From a gamma proteobacterium symbiont of Lucinoma myriamae (GTDB lineage: Bacteria; Pseudomonadota; Gammaproteobacteria; GRL18), in NCBI GenBank assembly GCA_025655635.1, contig JAHXIM010000160.1:1-7169 (forward strand): a stretch of 7,169 bases of DNA, read 5' to 3'. Every line of letters begins with the position of its first letter. Positions within the stretch are counted from its first letter, which is position 1. The position numbers and the translations under genes were made by a program. Under the pieces are notes generated by a model. It saw only the letters and a program-made list of their open reading frames with translations, made no database searches and had not been told where the DNA came from. Shown here one piece after another: positions 6,915-7,169 of this stretch.

Positions 6915-7086
6915 AAAATAACGACTCTTAACTGCTACTTTGTCTATATTATCTGCTTATAATTGTTGTGAACATCTGTTAAAAGGATGAAATAAGGTTG
7001 ATTTTATATGTCTAGCTGGACTGAAGCTGAATATTGATGGTCTTCGATGACAGGGCAAGAAAATCTGGCCAAAATCGCTTTTTTGA

Positions 7087-7169
7087 ATCGGGTAGCCACA
7101 GGTTTCTCTCCTACAGCCCCCACACCACCCATCATGCGGGTCCGCAATGGGCGGTTCACTAACCGTAAT
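7087..7169 (-). mobile_element. 3' end of a group II intron (domains V and VI), cut by the window edge
   Basis: Read on the minus strand, two adjacent hairpins have the form of group II intron domains V and VI. Domain V (7155-7124) has a 9-bp lower stem with a G-U wobble at G7152, a two-base bulge on the 3' side (7134-7133), a 4-bp upper stem and loop GACC; the catalytic triad reads CGC rather than the usual AGC. After a two-base joiner, domain VI (7121-7090) forms 12 pairs with a seven-base loop and one unpaired A at 7093, the branch-point position. The intron then ends GAT at 7087, leaving the bulged A seven bases from the 3' end, as the family requires, and an end of the AY type. Group II introns are self-splicing retroelements, usually with a reverse transcriptase-maturase gene in domain IV; only 14 bases upstream of domain V are in the window, so that gene cannot be seen. 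Confidence 0.87.

Noticed and set aside
7008..7037. Nine-codon open frame on the plus strand (MSSWTEAEY) after an AAGG
   Set aside because: Too short, poor spacing to the AAGG, and no support as a leader peptide since no gene follows on that strand.
1..7169. CRISPR array, toxin-antitoxin pair, phage or defence genes
   Set aside because: No spaced direct repeats, no recognisable defence or phage motifs; the window is housekeeping genes, small unknowns and one intron end.

Overview
The window looks like chromosomal DNA of an AT-rich gammaproteobacterium. ClpS, ClpA and translation initiation factor IF-1 read like close relatives of the E. coli proteins. The isocitrate dehydrogenase is the large monomeric NADP type known from Azotobacter and many other Gammaproteobacteria. 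No species can be named from the sequence alone. Most of the window is housekeeping sequence; the one clearly mobile piece is at the right edge.

Layout. Positions 1-402 hold a possible 42-codon lysine-rich gene on the minus strand (6-134) and an AT-rich region with three inverted repeats leading into clpS. The plus-strand pair clpS-clpA (403-3066) encodes the N-degron adaptor and its AAA+ unfoldase, which feed substrates to the ClpP peptidase (not in the window). A perfect 16-bp stem terminator (3084-3119) separates clpA from the convergent minus-strand infA (3233-3451). Next on the minus strand come an unrecognised 77-codon gene (3574-3807) with a good sigma70-like promoter, the monomeric isocitrate dehydrogenase gene icd (3993-6233, start revised inward on ribosome-binding-site and homology grounds), and an unrecognised 93-codon gene (6545-6826).

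The last 83 bases (7087-7169) are the 3' end of a group II intron on the minus strand. Its domain V and domain VI hairpins can be folded by hand, including the two-base bulge of domain V and the branch-point adenosine of domain VI. The rest of the intron, and any reverse transcriptase it encodes, lies beyond the window.

How the genes relate. clpS and clpA form one functional unit in regulated proteolysis. infA is their common neighbour in Gammaproteobacteria and serves translation. icd supplies 2-oxoglutarate and NADPH, and is also known near clpSA in some relatives. The aminoacyl-transferase genes (aat, ate) that often lie close to infA, and the cold-shock-like gene cspD often found upstream of clpS, are absent here. 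I see no CRISPR array, no defence or toxin system and no new multi-gene system; the open items are the small unrecognised genes, the repeats upstream of clpS and the intron end.
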